Assembly: GCA_009776345.1 (NCBI GenBank) | Contig: WRLS01000138.1 | Location: 1 to 5,529 of the forward strand | Direction of reading: 5' to 3' | Origin: Oscillospiraceae bacterium | GTDB taxonomy: Bacteria > Bacillota > Clostridia > Oscillospirales > Ruminococcaceae | Length of the DNA stretch: 5,529 nt | Part shown: positions 1 through 5,450 of the stretch, piece after piece | Numbering within the stretch: position 1 is the first letter of the stretch | How the letters are laid out: each line of letters starts with the position of its first letter | Translations under genes and position numbers: made by a program | The notes under the pieces: generated by a model | Told to the model about the DNA's origin: nothing | The model's input: the letters and a program-made list of their open reading frames with translations, nothing else | Database searches by the model: none

Positions 1-1
1 C

Positions 2-163
2 AGGATGCCTGACGGCACGCAGCTAAACTATAAGACTACATATTACCGCTACGCCGTGATGGGCAAGCTCGTAGACCCCGACCAGCCTTTAAAGCTTGAA
101 GCCGACTTCACGCTGAACCCGAACCCCATCATCGACCCCGACGGCCCGATGGCTTCAGCATAA
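2..163 (+). CDS. C-terminal end of an unrecognised protein (5' truncated)
   Basis: An open frame enters from the left edge and ends at TAA 161-163, giving 53 residues. The other two plus frames hit stops almost at once. The codons mostly end in G or C, like the rnf genes, which supports real coding. The visible tail is rich in Asp, Pro and Tyr (for example TTYYRYAVMGKL and NPNPIIDPDGP) and has no membrane segment or cysteine. It looks like the end of a soluble or exported beta-rich domain, but I do not recognise the family and give no function. An ATG lies at codon 2, but a 52-residue gene starting there is less likely than a longer gene cut by the window edge. The gene converges on the rnf operon. 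Confidence 0.55.
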   Translation, partial: RMPDGTQLNYKTTYYRYAVMGKLVDPDQPLKLEADFTLNPNPIIDPDGPMASA

Positions 164-186
164 CAAAAGCTGCATAATTCTTTTGA

Positions 187-277
187 GTGGGTATTGGGTA
201 CCCCCTCAATACTCCCCCGGTTCCGCGCTACCGGCGCGGGTTAAGGTGCCCTTCGGCGAAATGAATTCGCCTGCGGG
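187..277. repeat. Cluster of three GC-rich inverted repeats
   Basis: Three hairpin-forming repeats lie side by side in the gap after the plus-strand gene. The first pairs 191-196 with 207-212 (GTATTG/CAATAC) around a KpnI-type palindrome at 196-203. The second pairs 223-228 with 234-239 (CCGCGC/GCGCGG, 5-base loop). The third pairs 255-260 with 266-271 (GGCGAA/TTCGCC, 5-base loop) and can be extended by CCC 249-251 with GGG 275-277 across a 3x3 internal loop. None is followed by a T-run on either strand, so they are not typical intrinsic terminators. They may be a dispersed palindromic element or a structured 3' UTR. The structure is seen directly and its role is unknown. Confidence 0.5.
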
Positions 278-309
278 GAATTACGGATATGATTATTGAT
301 AGCCTTGTC

Positions 310-354
310 TGCACTATGACGCGCCCCCGGTTTTCGGGGGCGCGTCATAGTGCA
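310..354. terminator. Perfect 20-bp hairpin, probable bidirectional terminator
   Basis: Bases 310-329 and 335-354 are exact inverted repeats with a 5-base loop at 330-334. The stem is GC-rich next to the loop. It starts 11 bases past the rnfB stop on the minus strand and also lies after the plus-strand gene, which is where convergent transcripts should end. On the plus strand the hairpin is followed by a loosely T-rich stretch (ATTTAAATCTACTTATATTTT). On the minus strand no T-run follows. It may act as a terminator in both directions or mainly as a 3' end stabiliser of the rnf mRNA. The inverted repeat is certain and the function is inferred. Confidence 0.75.
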
Positions 355-365
355 TTTAAATCTAC

Positions 366-1178
366 TTATATTTTATAGTCTTTATGCGCCAAAAGCTTTA
401 TGCTTTTCGTAACGCAAACCCCGGCGCAATGTCCGCAGCCAGTACATTTTTCATAATCGATTACCGCGAGGTTGTTCTCTACCGCAATGGCGCCCGCCTC
501 ACATTCGCGCACGCATTTCTTACAGCCGATGCACCCGCTTGAACATTTCTTTCTTACAACCGCACCCTTTTCCATGTTTTTGCACAACACGGCGACAGCT
601 ATGGATTCATCATCCACGGTGATTAGATTATTCGGGCATGCTTTCACGCAAAGGCCGCACCCTGTGCAAAGCCCGGGGATAACCCGCGCAAGCTTGTTTT
701 CCATGCAGATGGCGCCGCCCGGGCAAGCTGCTTGACAGTCGCCATAGCCAAGGCACCCAAATGCGCACATGCCTTCGCCGCCGAAAAGCTGCTTTGCGGC
801 CATGCATGTTTCGATTCCTTTATAATCCATCTTTTTTTTCTGTTGCAAATCCCCGCCGCCACAGCGGACGACCGCCGTCTTAACCGCCGGGTCACCGGCG
901 TCAACGCCTAGGATACCGCTTAGCTGCTCTAAAACCGCGGCTCCGCCCGGAGCGCAAAGGTTTGTCTTAACATCGCCGCCTGAAATTAAGGCAGCGGCGT
1001 AGCCGTCGCATCCGGGAAACCCGCAGGCGCCGCAATTTGTCCCGGGCAGGCACTCCCGGATTTTCACCATGCGCTCATCGGATTTGACTGCCATGAATTT
1101 TGACGCCGCGCAAAGTATAACGGCGCAAACCGCGCTGATTGCCGTCACCGAAACGACCGCTATGATAATCGTATCCAT
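366..1178 (-). CDS. rnfB: RnfB, polyferredoxin subunit of the Rnf complex
   Basis: This is the 270-residue electron-input subunit, which in the family accepts electrons from reduced ferredoxin on the cytoplasmic face. Residues 3-25 form one membrane anchor. The N-terminal Fe-S domain follows, with C49, C52, C57 and C75 as likely ligands (NCGACGFPGC and LCAPGG). Four more cluster motifs come next: C138/C142/C148/C152, C171/C174/C177/C181, C216/C219/C222/C226 and C245/C248/C251/C255, so about five [4Fe-4S] clusters in all. It is longer than RsxB of E. coli (about 190 aa) and resembles the extended clostridial type. The last two motifs lack the proline that usually follows the fourth cysteine. 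The start chosen is ATG 1176-1178, with AGAGGTGG seven bases upstream. An in-frame upstream ATG at 1214 would extend into rnfA and adds no family-like sequence. It is the last gene of the operon, 16 bases after rnfA. Confidence 0.96.
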   Translation of the reverse strand: MDTIIIAVVSVTAISAVCAVILCAASKFMAVKSDERMVKIRECLPGTNCGACGFPGCDGYAAALISGGDVKTNLCAPGGAAVLEQLSGILGVDAGDPAVKTAVVRCGGGDLQQKKKMDYKGIETCMAAKQLFGGEGMCAFGCLGYGDCQAACPGGAICMENKLARVIPGLCTGCGLCVKACPNNLITVDDESIAVAVLCKNMEKGAVVRKKCSSGCIGCKKCVRECEAGAIAVENNLAVIDYEKCTGCGHCAGVCVTKSIKLLAHKDYKI

Positions 1179-1185
1179 AATGTAT

Positions 1186-1193
1186 CCACCTCT
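1186..1193 (-). promoter_or_regulatory. rnfB ribosome binding site
   Basis: AGAGGTGG reads on the minus strand with seven bases before ATG 1178. It fixes the rnfB start there rather than at the ATG 36 bases further upstream. It lies entirely in the short rnfA-rnfB gap, so rnfB does not rely on overlap with rnfA. Confidence 0.8.
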
Positions 1194-1194
1194 T

Positions 1195-1791
1195 TTACCC
1201 GAACATGTTTTCAATTACGCCTGCAAATCCAAAAAACGAAAGAGAAAGTATCGCCGCCGACATCATCGTGAGCGGAATCCCTTTAAAAGACTCCGGCGGG
1301 TCCGTATTTTCGGTATACTCGCGTATACCTGAAAAAATCACCATCGCAAGTAAAAACCCGAGCCCCGCGCCAAGCGCGTTTACCATTGACTGCATGAACG
1401 TGTAGTTTTCCTTGATGTTAAGAATCACAGCCGCCAGCACGGCGCAGTTTGTCGTAATCAGCGGCAGAAAAACCCCAAGGGAATTATAAAGCGCCGGGAT
1501 ATATTTTTTTGTGGCGATTTCCACAAACTGCACAAGCGATGCGATAATCAGTATAAATACAATGATTTGCAAAAAGCCGAGGCTATATCTATCAAGCAGG
1601 AATACCTGTATCGGCCAGGTGACGGCTGTCGCAAGTAGCATAACGAATATTACCGCAACGCTCATGCCTGTCGCGCTTTTCGTTTCTTTCGATACGCCAA
1701 GGAACGGGCATATGCCGAGAAACTGGCTTAAAACGTAGTTGTTGACGAGCGCCGCGCTCATCATAATGATAATCATTGCCTTAAAATCCAT
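1195..1791 (-). CDS. rnfA: RnfA, membrane core subunit of the Rnf complex
   Basis: This is a 198-residue, very hydrophobic protein with about six membrane segments. It belongs to the RnfA/RsxA/NqrE family and is of normal family length. Two hallmark half-channel motifs are present: GICPFLG with C28 near the N terminus and LPLITTNC with C116 in the middle. In the family these cysteines, with their RnfE counterparts, hold a [2Fe-2S] cluster inside the membrane that links the cytoplasmic and outer electron carriers. The GAGLGFLLAM segment at about 141-150 is also typical. The start ATG at 1791 shares its A with the rnfE stop (TAATG). A strong AAGGAGG at 1801-1807 sits nine bases upstream, inside the last codons of rnfE. 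RnfA and RnfE are paralogues with inverted topology. Confidence 0.97.
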   Translation of the reverse strand: MDFKAMIIIMMSAALVNNYVLSQFLGICPFLGVSKETKSATGMSVAVIFVMLLATAVTWPIQVFLLDRYSLGFLQIIVFILIIASLVQFVEIATKKYIPALYNSLGVFLPLITTNCAVLAAVILNIKENYTFMQSMVNALGAGLGFLLAMVIFSGIREYTENTDPPESFKGIPLTMMSAAILSLSFFGFAGVIENMFG

Positions 1792-2453
1792 TATGCGGCG
1801 CCTCCTTTTTGGCAGTTAGCGGCAGACGGGCAGCCTGCGCAGCCAAATTCTTTTTTCTTTATGGCTTTGCCCTTTGATACCTTGTTCACAATCGCGATGA
1901 GAATCCCGAATATTACAAAGCCACCGGGCGCCATCGTAAAAATCGAAATATTGTCGTCAGCAAGGACAGGCAGCGGTATACCGAACCATGTACCGCTTCC
2001 CAGTATTTCGCGTATCGAGGCCATAGCGAGCATTGCGAGGGTAAAGCCCGCACCCATTCCCAGCGCGTCTATGGCGGAATCAGCAACCGTATTCTTTTTC
2101 GCGAAAATCTCCGCCCTGAACAAGATGATGCAGTTTGTCGTAATCAGCGGCAGGAAAATCCCCAGCGACAGGTACAGGGGGTACGCATACGCCTCCGTAA
2201 CCATCTGGGCAAGTGTCACGAACCCGGCGACTAAAACGATATAGCACGGTATGCGTACCTTGTCCGGGATTACGTTGCGAAGAAGCGCGACGGCGATGTT
2301 TGCGCCAAGCAGTACAAACGTAGTCGCAAGCCCCATCCCGATCGCGTTTGCAGCCTGGGTTGACACAGCGAGCACGGGACATATCCCAAGCAGGGAAACC
2401 AAGACCGGGTTTTCTTTTACAAGCCCGTTAGTCAGTGTCGAAAGCCTGTTCAT
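1791..2453 (-). CDS. rnfE: RnfE, membrane core subunit of the Rnf complex
   Basis: This is a 220-residue integral membrane protein of the RnfE/RsxE/NqrD family, paralogous to RnfA. It shows the N-terminal KENPVLVSLLGICPVLAV (C25) and the central LPLITTNC (C108), the cysteines that share the membrane [2Fe-2S] cluster with RnfA. GMGAGFTLAM lies at about 132-141. The tail after the last membrane segment is lysine-rich and ends with a small cysteine motif, C205-x2-C208-x5-C214, which could bind metal or form a disulfide. The start is taken as ATG 2453, which shares its A with the rnfG stop (TGATG) and has AAGGGGG eight bases upstream. A GTG one codon earlier (2456) is possible but only five bases from that site. 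Confidence 0.96.
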   Translation of the reverse strand: MNRLSTLTNGLVKENPVLVSLLGICPVLAVSTQAANAIGMGLATTFVLLGANIAVALLRNVIPDKVRIPCYIVLVAGFVTLAQMVTEAYAYPLYLSLGIFLPLITTNCIILFRAEIFAKKNTVADSAIDALGMGAGFTLAMLAMASIREILGSGTWFGIPLPVLADDNISIFTMAPGGFVIFGILIAIVNKVSKGKAIKKKEFGCAGCPSAANCQKGGAA

Positions 2454-2968
2454 CACTGCATCCCCCTTACAATCTCAAATGCCGCGAAAGCGTCCCGGAC
2501 AGCGCCCATATACGCGTTTGACGTAATCGTCGCGCCCGTGACCGCGTCTATGCCCTCAAGGCTTTTATCCTTGCCGGTATACTCGCCCTCCATTTCAAAA
2601 ACCGGCGTGGAAAGCCCCCTTGTCTCCATTTCAGCAAGCGTCATGGTTTTGATTATCCTGCCGTCAGGGCCGATGCCGCACATGATTACGATGTTGCCTC
2701 CATAGCCTTTGGCTGTAACAATAAAGATATATCCCGCATTATTTGCCGCCTCAAAGGCTTCGGTAATGGTATTGGGAAAGCCCTCCGCATAAATTGGCAT
2801 AAACTCCCCGGCATTCGGCATGATTTCCTTTCGGGCCTCTTCCGCCCGTATTGCGGACGCCTCATCTATGACAGGGCGCGTCACCATGTCGCTTATGGAG
2901 AGCACTCCCGTTACGAACAGGCAGATGAGCGACAGGACAAATATCGGCGCTAAAGCTTCTTTTTTCAA
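2453..2968 (-). CDS. rnfG: RnfG, FMN-carrying subunit of the Rnf complex
   Basis: This is a 171-residue RnfG/RsxG/NqrC-type protein. Residues 7-26 form a single membrane anchor and the remaining domain should lie on the outer side of the membrane. The FMN attachment motif is DAVTGATITS at 141-150, and by family analogy FMN is joined to T147 through a phosphoester bond. The family also usually has an ETPGLG-like turn near the flavin; here it reads ETRGLSTP at 115-122, so the proline and last glycine are changed. The protein is a little shorter than E. coli RsxG (about 206 aa), as is common in clostridia. The start is TTG 2966-2968, overlapping the rnfD stop by four bases (TTGA) and backed by GGAGGTG seven bases upstream. 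The resulting MKKEALAPIFVLSLICL start fits the family. Confidence 0.94.
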   Translation of the reverse strand: MKKEALAPIFVLSLICLFVTGVLSISDMVTRPVIDEASAIRAEEARKEIMPNAGEFMPIYAEGFPNTITEAFEAANNAGYIFIVTAKGYGGNIVIMCGIGPDGRIIKTMTLAEMETRGLSTPVFEMEGEYTGKDKSLEGIDAVTGATITSNAYMGAVRDAFAAFEIVRGMQ

Positions 2969-3885
2969 GATTTCGCACCTCCAAGCGCCTTTGTCATCGT
3001 GAGCCTGTTGATATGCGGAACTACCATATTCATGAGAAGAATCGCGAAAGACACGCCCTCGGGGTAGCTTCCAAAGAGCCTGATGAGCACCGTAAATACT
3101 CCGCAGCCTATGCCGAATATGATACGCCCCTTACTTGTCTGAGGCGTCGTGGGGTAGTCTGTCGCCATGAAAATCGCACCTATGAACAAGCCGCCGGCGA
3201 ACAGGTGGTACATCGGCTGCGCCCCGGCGATTGCCGTCAGTAGAAAGACCGTCGCGATAAACGCGACAGGCGTATGCCATGTGATAACGCGGCGGATGAG
3301 CAGGTATACGCCGCCGGTTAAAAGCGCAAGCGCGCTTGTTTCGCCAAGGCAGCCGCCGCGTGTGCCGATGAACATGTTGAGCATTTCGGGCAGCGCTTCA
3401 AGCTCTCCCCTTTTCATGAGCGCAAGGGGCGTTGCGGCGGTAACGCTGTCCGGTATCTGTACCCATGTCGTCATCGTGATGGGAAACGCAATGAACATCA
3501 CAATTCGGGCGGTTATGGCGGGGTTTGCGAAATTTTTGCCGATTCCGCCGAAAAGCTGCTTTACAAATACAATCGCAACTGCGCTTCCAAATACCGCCTG
3601 CCATAACGGGATTCCCACAGGCAGGTTAAACGCAAGCAATATGCCTGTGATGCAAGCGGATAAATCCTTGACGGTAACCGTCCTTTTCATGGCTTTCTGA
3701 AAAGCCCACTCGCAAAATACGCAAGTTATAACGCATACCCCTGTGACAACCGCGGCGCGGGGGCCGAATATCCAAACCGATGCGATAAATGCCGGAATCA
3801 GCGCAATGATCACGTCAAGCATGATGCGGTTTGTCGTAATCTTGTCCTTTATGTGGGGAGCGTATGATACGATCATATTGTTCAT
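2965..3885 (-). CDS. rnfD: RnfD, FMN-binding membrane subunit of the Rnf complex
   Basis: This is a 306-residue polytopic membrane protein of the RnfD/RsxD/NqrB family. Conserved family blocks are in the expected order: GGIGKNFANPA (113-123), the flavin motif SVTAATPLALMK (147-158), FIGTRGGCLGETSALALL (172-189), MATDYPTTP (240-248) and YPEGVSFAILLMN (274-286). By family analogy FMN is covalently bound to T152. The residue two before it is Ala where many members have Gly (SGAT). The start is ATG 3885, which overlaps the rnfC stop by four bases (ATGA) and has GGGAGG ten bases upstream. Upstream in-frame ATGs would only add translated rnfC sequence in another frame. MIVSYAPHIKDKITTNRIM is the normal family N terminus. 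Confidence 0.96.
   Translation of the reverse strand: MNNMIVSYAPHIKDKITTNRIMLDVIIALIPAFIASVWIFGPRAAVVTGVCVITCVFCEWAFQKAMKRTVTVKDLSACITGILLAFNLPVGIPLWQAVFGSAVAIVFVKQLFGGIGKNFANPAITARIVMFIAFPITMTTWVQIPDSVTAATPLALMKRGELEALPEMLNMFIGTRGGCLGETSALALLTGGVYLLIRRVITWHTPVAFIATVFLLTAIAGAQPMYHLFAGGLFIGAIFMATDYPTTPQTSKGRIIFGIGCGVFTVLIRLFGSYPEGVSFAILLMNMVVPHINRLTMTKALGGAKS
2976..2982 (-). promoter_or_regulatory. rnfG ribosome binding site supporting a TTG start
   Basis: GGAGGTG on the minus strand lies within the final codons of rnfD, seven bases before TTG 2968. No in-frame ATG lies near it, so this site decides in favour of the rare TTG start. Confidence 0.75.
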
Positions 3886-5189
3886 GGCTGCCCGGCCTCC
3901 CACAGTATATTTTTTGACAGCGCCATAACCTGTGAAAGCGGGCGCTTCGCAGGGCATAGATACGCGCAGCAGGCGCATTCGGCGCACATGTTTACTTTAT
4001 ACGCTTTTAGCTGTTCGACCTTTTTCAACAAAAACGCTTCCTCAATATGAGACGGCATCAGACCCATGGGGCATTTCGCGATGCACCGGCCGCATTTGAT
4101 GCAATTAGACGGCTCTGACAATACGGATTCTTTCGCCGAAAAAGCAAGAACCGCGTTTGTGACTTTTACAATAGGCACGTCCAAATTCGGGACAGCCGTG
4201 CCCATCATCGGGCCGCCAAGTATAATCTTTTTCACGTCGTCTTTTAAGCCGCCGCAAAAGTCAAGCAGCTCGCGGATTGGCGTACCTATCGGCGCTATGA
4301 CGTTTTTCGGGTTCTTTACCGCCGAACCGTCCACGGTCACGCATCTTGAGACAAGGGGCATACCCGTCTTTATGTATTTAGCGATGACCGCCACTGTCGT
4401 GCAGTTGATGACGATGCATCCGACGTCCGTAAGGCGTCCGCCTTCAGGGACTATCCGGCCCGTGATGTTGTAGACAAGCACTTTCCTTTCGCCTTGCGGG
4501 TACATGGACGGAAGCGCGCGAACCTCCATGCCTGAAACACCCGCGGATAGCCCGCGCATTTTTTTTATAGCCTCCGGCTTGTTGTCCTCAATGCAGATGA
4601 CGATTTTTTCAGGCCTTATGTATTCCTTTAAGAGTAACGCGCCTTGCCATACATATTCCGCTTCATCAACCATTGTCCGCGTGTCTGATGTAATATACGG
4701 CTCGCATTCCGCGCCGTTTATCAGTATGTAGTCGAGCTTGACGCCATCCTTCAGCGTAAGCTTCGGAGCCGTCGGGTATCCGGCTCCGCCAAGCCCGACC
4801 ACGCCGCTGTCTTGCACGGCTTTTAGAAATTCCTGCGTGTTGGTGACGTTTACAGGGGCAATATCCTCATGAACCGTTTGTTCGCCATCCGGGGCGATTG
4901 TGATTGAAACGGCCTTTTGCCCGGTAAGCCCGTCGATATCATTTATGCTTTTTATTTTACCGGAGACGCTTGCGTGAACCGGCGAGGAGACGCGTCCGCC
5001 GGCTTCACCGATCAATTGCCCGGCCTTTACGCTGTCGCCCGGGCCTACAACAGGCCTTGCAGGCGCTCCCCCGTGCATTTTCATCGGCAGCGTTACTTCT
5101 GCCGGAACCGGAATCATATCAGGCGGATTAAGCGCCGTATTTTTAAAATGAGGCACCGGCAGCCCGGGTATTCTTCTCACTTGTAACAT
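3882..5189 (-). CDS. rnfC: RnfC, NADH-side peripheral subunit of the Rnf complex
   Basis: This is a 435-residue soluble subunit that in the family reduces NAD+ through FMN and [4Fe-4S] clusters. The N-terminal part (about 30-80) has a barrel-sandwich look, with VVGPGDSVKAGQLIGEA and SPVHASVSGKI. The NuoF-like core has the glycine-rich VGLGGAGYPTAPKL (131-144), INGAECEPY (157-165) and YPQGERKVL (230-238), typical of the NADH/FMN site. Two ferredoxin motifs close the protein: C363/C366/C369/C373 and C402/C405/C408/C412, with an extra C407. It lacks the long Ala/Lys-rich tail of E. coli RsxC. It is the first gene of the operon. ATG 5189 is chosen with AAGG seven bases upstream. GTG 5180 is an alternative, with AAGGGG nine bases upstream. 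Confidence 0.97.
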   Translation of the reverse strand: MLQVRRIPGLPVPHFKNTALNPPDMIPVPAEVTLPMKMHGGAPARPVVGPGDSVKAGQLIGEAGGRVSSPVHASVSGKIKSINDIDGLTGQKAVSITIAPDGEQTVHEDIAPVNVTNTQEFLKAVQDSGVVGLGGAGYPTAPKLTLKDGVKLDYILINGAECEPYITSDTRTMVDEAEYVWQGALLLKEYIRPEKIVICIEDNKPEAIKKMRGLSAGVSGMEVRALPSMYPQGERKVLVYNITGRIVPEGGRLTDVGCIVINCTTVAVIAKYIKTGMPLVSRCVTVDGSAVKNPKNVIAPIGTPIRELLDFCGGLKDDVKKIILGGPMMGTAVPNLDVPIVKVTNAVLAFSAKESVLSEPSNCIKCGRCIAKCPMGLMPSHIEEAFLLKKVEQLKAYKVNMCAECACCAYLCPAKRPLSQVMALSKNILWEAGQP

Positions 5190-5256
5190 CCCCTTACCTT
5201 ATATTAAAGCGGTATATTCCAGGGGCGTAAAATATCGGGAACCCCTCCAGTTTTTT

Positions 5257-5285
5257 AGTATACATAAAAACCGCCGTATACGCAA
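5257..5285 (-). promoter_or_regulatory. Candidate sigma-A promoter P1 for the rnf operon
   Basis: On the minus strand TTGCGT (5280-5285) and TATACT (5257-5262) are separated by exactly 17 bases. The -10 box matches the consensus at five of six positions and the -35 keeps TTG. Transcription would start near 5250, giving a leader of about 60 bases before rnfC. A weak 5-bp inverted repeat (5221-5225 with 5242-5246) lies in that leader. Confidence 0.55.
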
Positions 5286-5287
5286 AT

Positions 5288-5305
5288 TAGTTTATATTTT
5301 AACAA
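5288..5305. promoter_or_regulatory. Candidate Rex (NADH-sensing repressor) operator
   Basis: Bases 5288-5305 read TAGTTTA-TATT-TTAACAA, matching 12 of 14 defined bases of the clostridial Rex pattern TTGTTAA-N4-TTAACAA. The right half-site is exact. A second exact TTAACAA lies at 5312-5318, 13 bases along in the same orientation, but has no matching left half. The site covers the -10 box of P2 and lies just upstream of the -35 box of P1. The region is AT-rich, so a chance match is possible. Confidence 0.4.
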
Positions 5306-5318
5306 AAACAGTTAACAA
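5291..5318 (-). promoter_or_regulatory. Alternative promoter P2 for the rnf operon
   Basis: TTGTTA (5313-5318) and TATAAA (5291-5296) lie 16 bases apart on the minus strand, inside a very AT-rich stretch. It could be used instead of, or together with, P1. It coincides with the two TTAACAA half-sites, so a repressor bound there would block it directly. Confidence 0.4.
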
Positions 5319-5329
5319 AAATAATGCTA

Positions 5330-5358
5330 TTGTAACATATATGTTTTTTTAGTATAAT
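5330..5358 (+). promoter_or_regulatory. Promoter for the divergent plus-strand gene
   Basis: TTGTAA (5330-5335) and a perfect TATAAT (5353-5358) are separated by 17 bases, an excellent vegetative-type promoter. Transcription would begin near 5365, giving a leader of about 85 bases before GTG 5451. The spacer holds most of a 12-bp palindrome. The leader contains an exact 7-bp tandem repeat AGAGTAA at 5415-5428. Confidence 0.7.
5334..5345. repeat. 12-bp palindrome in the divergent promoter
   Basis: AACATATATGTT is a perfect palindrome that overlaps the end of the -35 box and fills the first half of the spacer of the plus-strand promoter. This is a place where a dimeric repressor could act. It does not fit the Rex pattern and I cannot name a regulator. 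AT-rich sequence makes such palindromes fairly common by chance. Confidence 0.4.
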
Positions 5359-5436
5359 GTAAAGTATCCGCACGGTTATCACATCCTGCGTTTAAATGGC
5401 AAAATATTATTTTTAGAGTAAAGAGTAAAATTTATT

Positions 5437-5443
5437 GGCGGTG
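5437..5443 (+). promoter_or_regulatory. Ribosome binding site deciding the GTG start at 5451
   Basis: GGCGGTG differs from GGAGGTG at one base and lies seven bases before GTG 5451. No ATG is available in frame near this point, so it supports the GTG start. Confidence 0.6.
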
Positions 5444-5450
5444 TTTACAC

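Noticed and set aside
1179..1214. Extended rnfB start at the ATG at 1214
   Set aside because: It would overlap the end of rnfA and add a non-family peptide. ATG 1178 has a well-placed ribosome site and gives a normal N-terminal anchor.
1069..1332. Plus-strand open frame opposite the rnfA-rnfB junction, and similar plus-strand frames across the operon
   Set aside because: They lie antisense to well-supported rnf genes, have no recognisable family features or good ribosome sites, and are explained by the base composition of the real genes.
777..3565. An 18-base stretch shared by rnfB (around 778) and rnfD (around 3547) encoding KQLFGG
   Set aside because: It is a short coincidence of a six-residue motif with favoured codons. 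The flanking sequences are unrelated, so it is not a repeat element.
3886..3987. Extended rnfD start at the ATG at 3987
   Set aside because: The extra 34 residues are rnfC coding sequence read in another frame. ATG 3885 has the ATGA overlap, a ribosome site and the family N terminus.
5330..5347. The 12-bp palindrome region as a second Rex operator
   Set aside because: The left part TTGTAAC is close to a Rex half-site, but the right part at the correct spacing (ATGTTTT) does not match TTAACAA.
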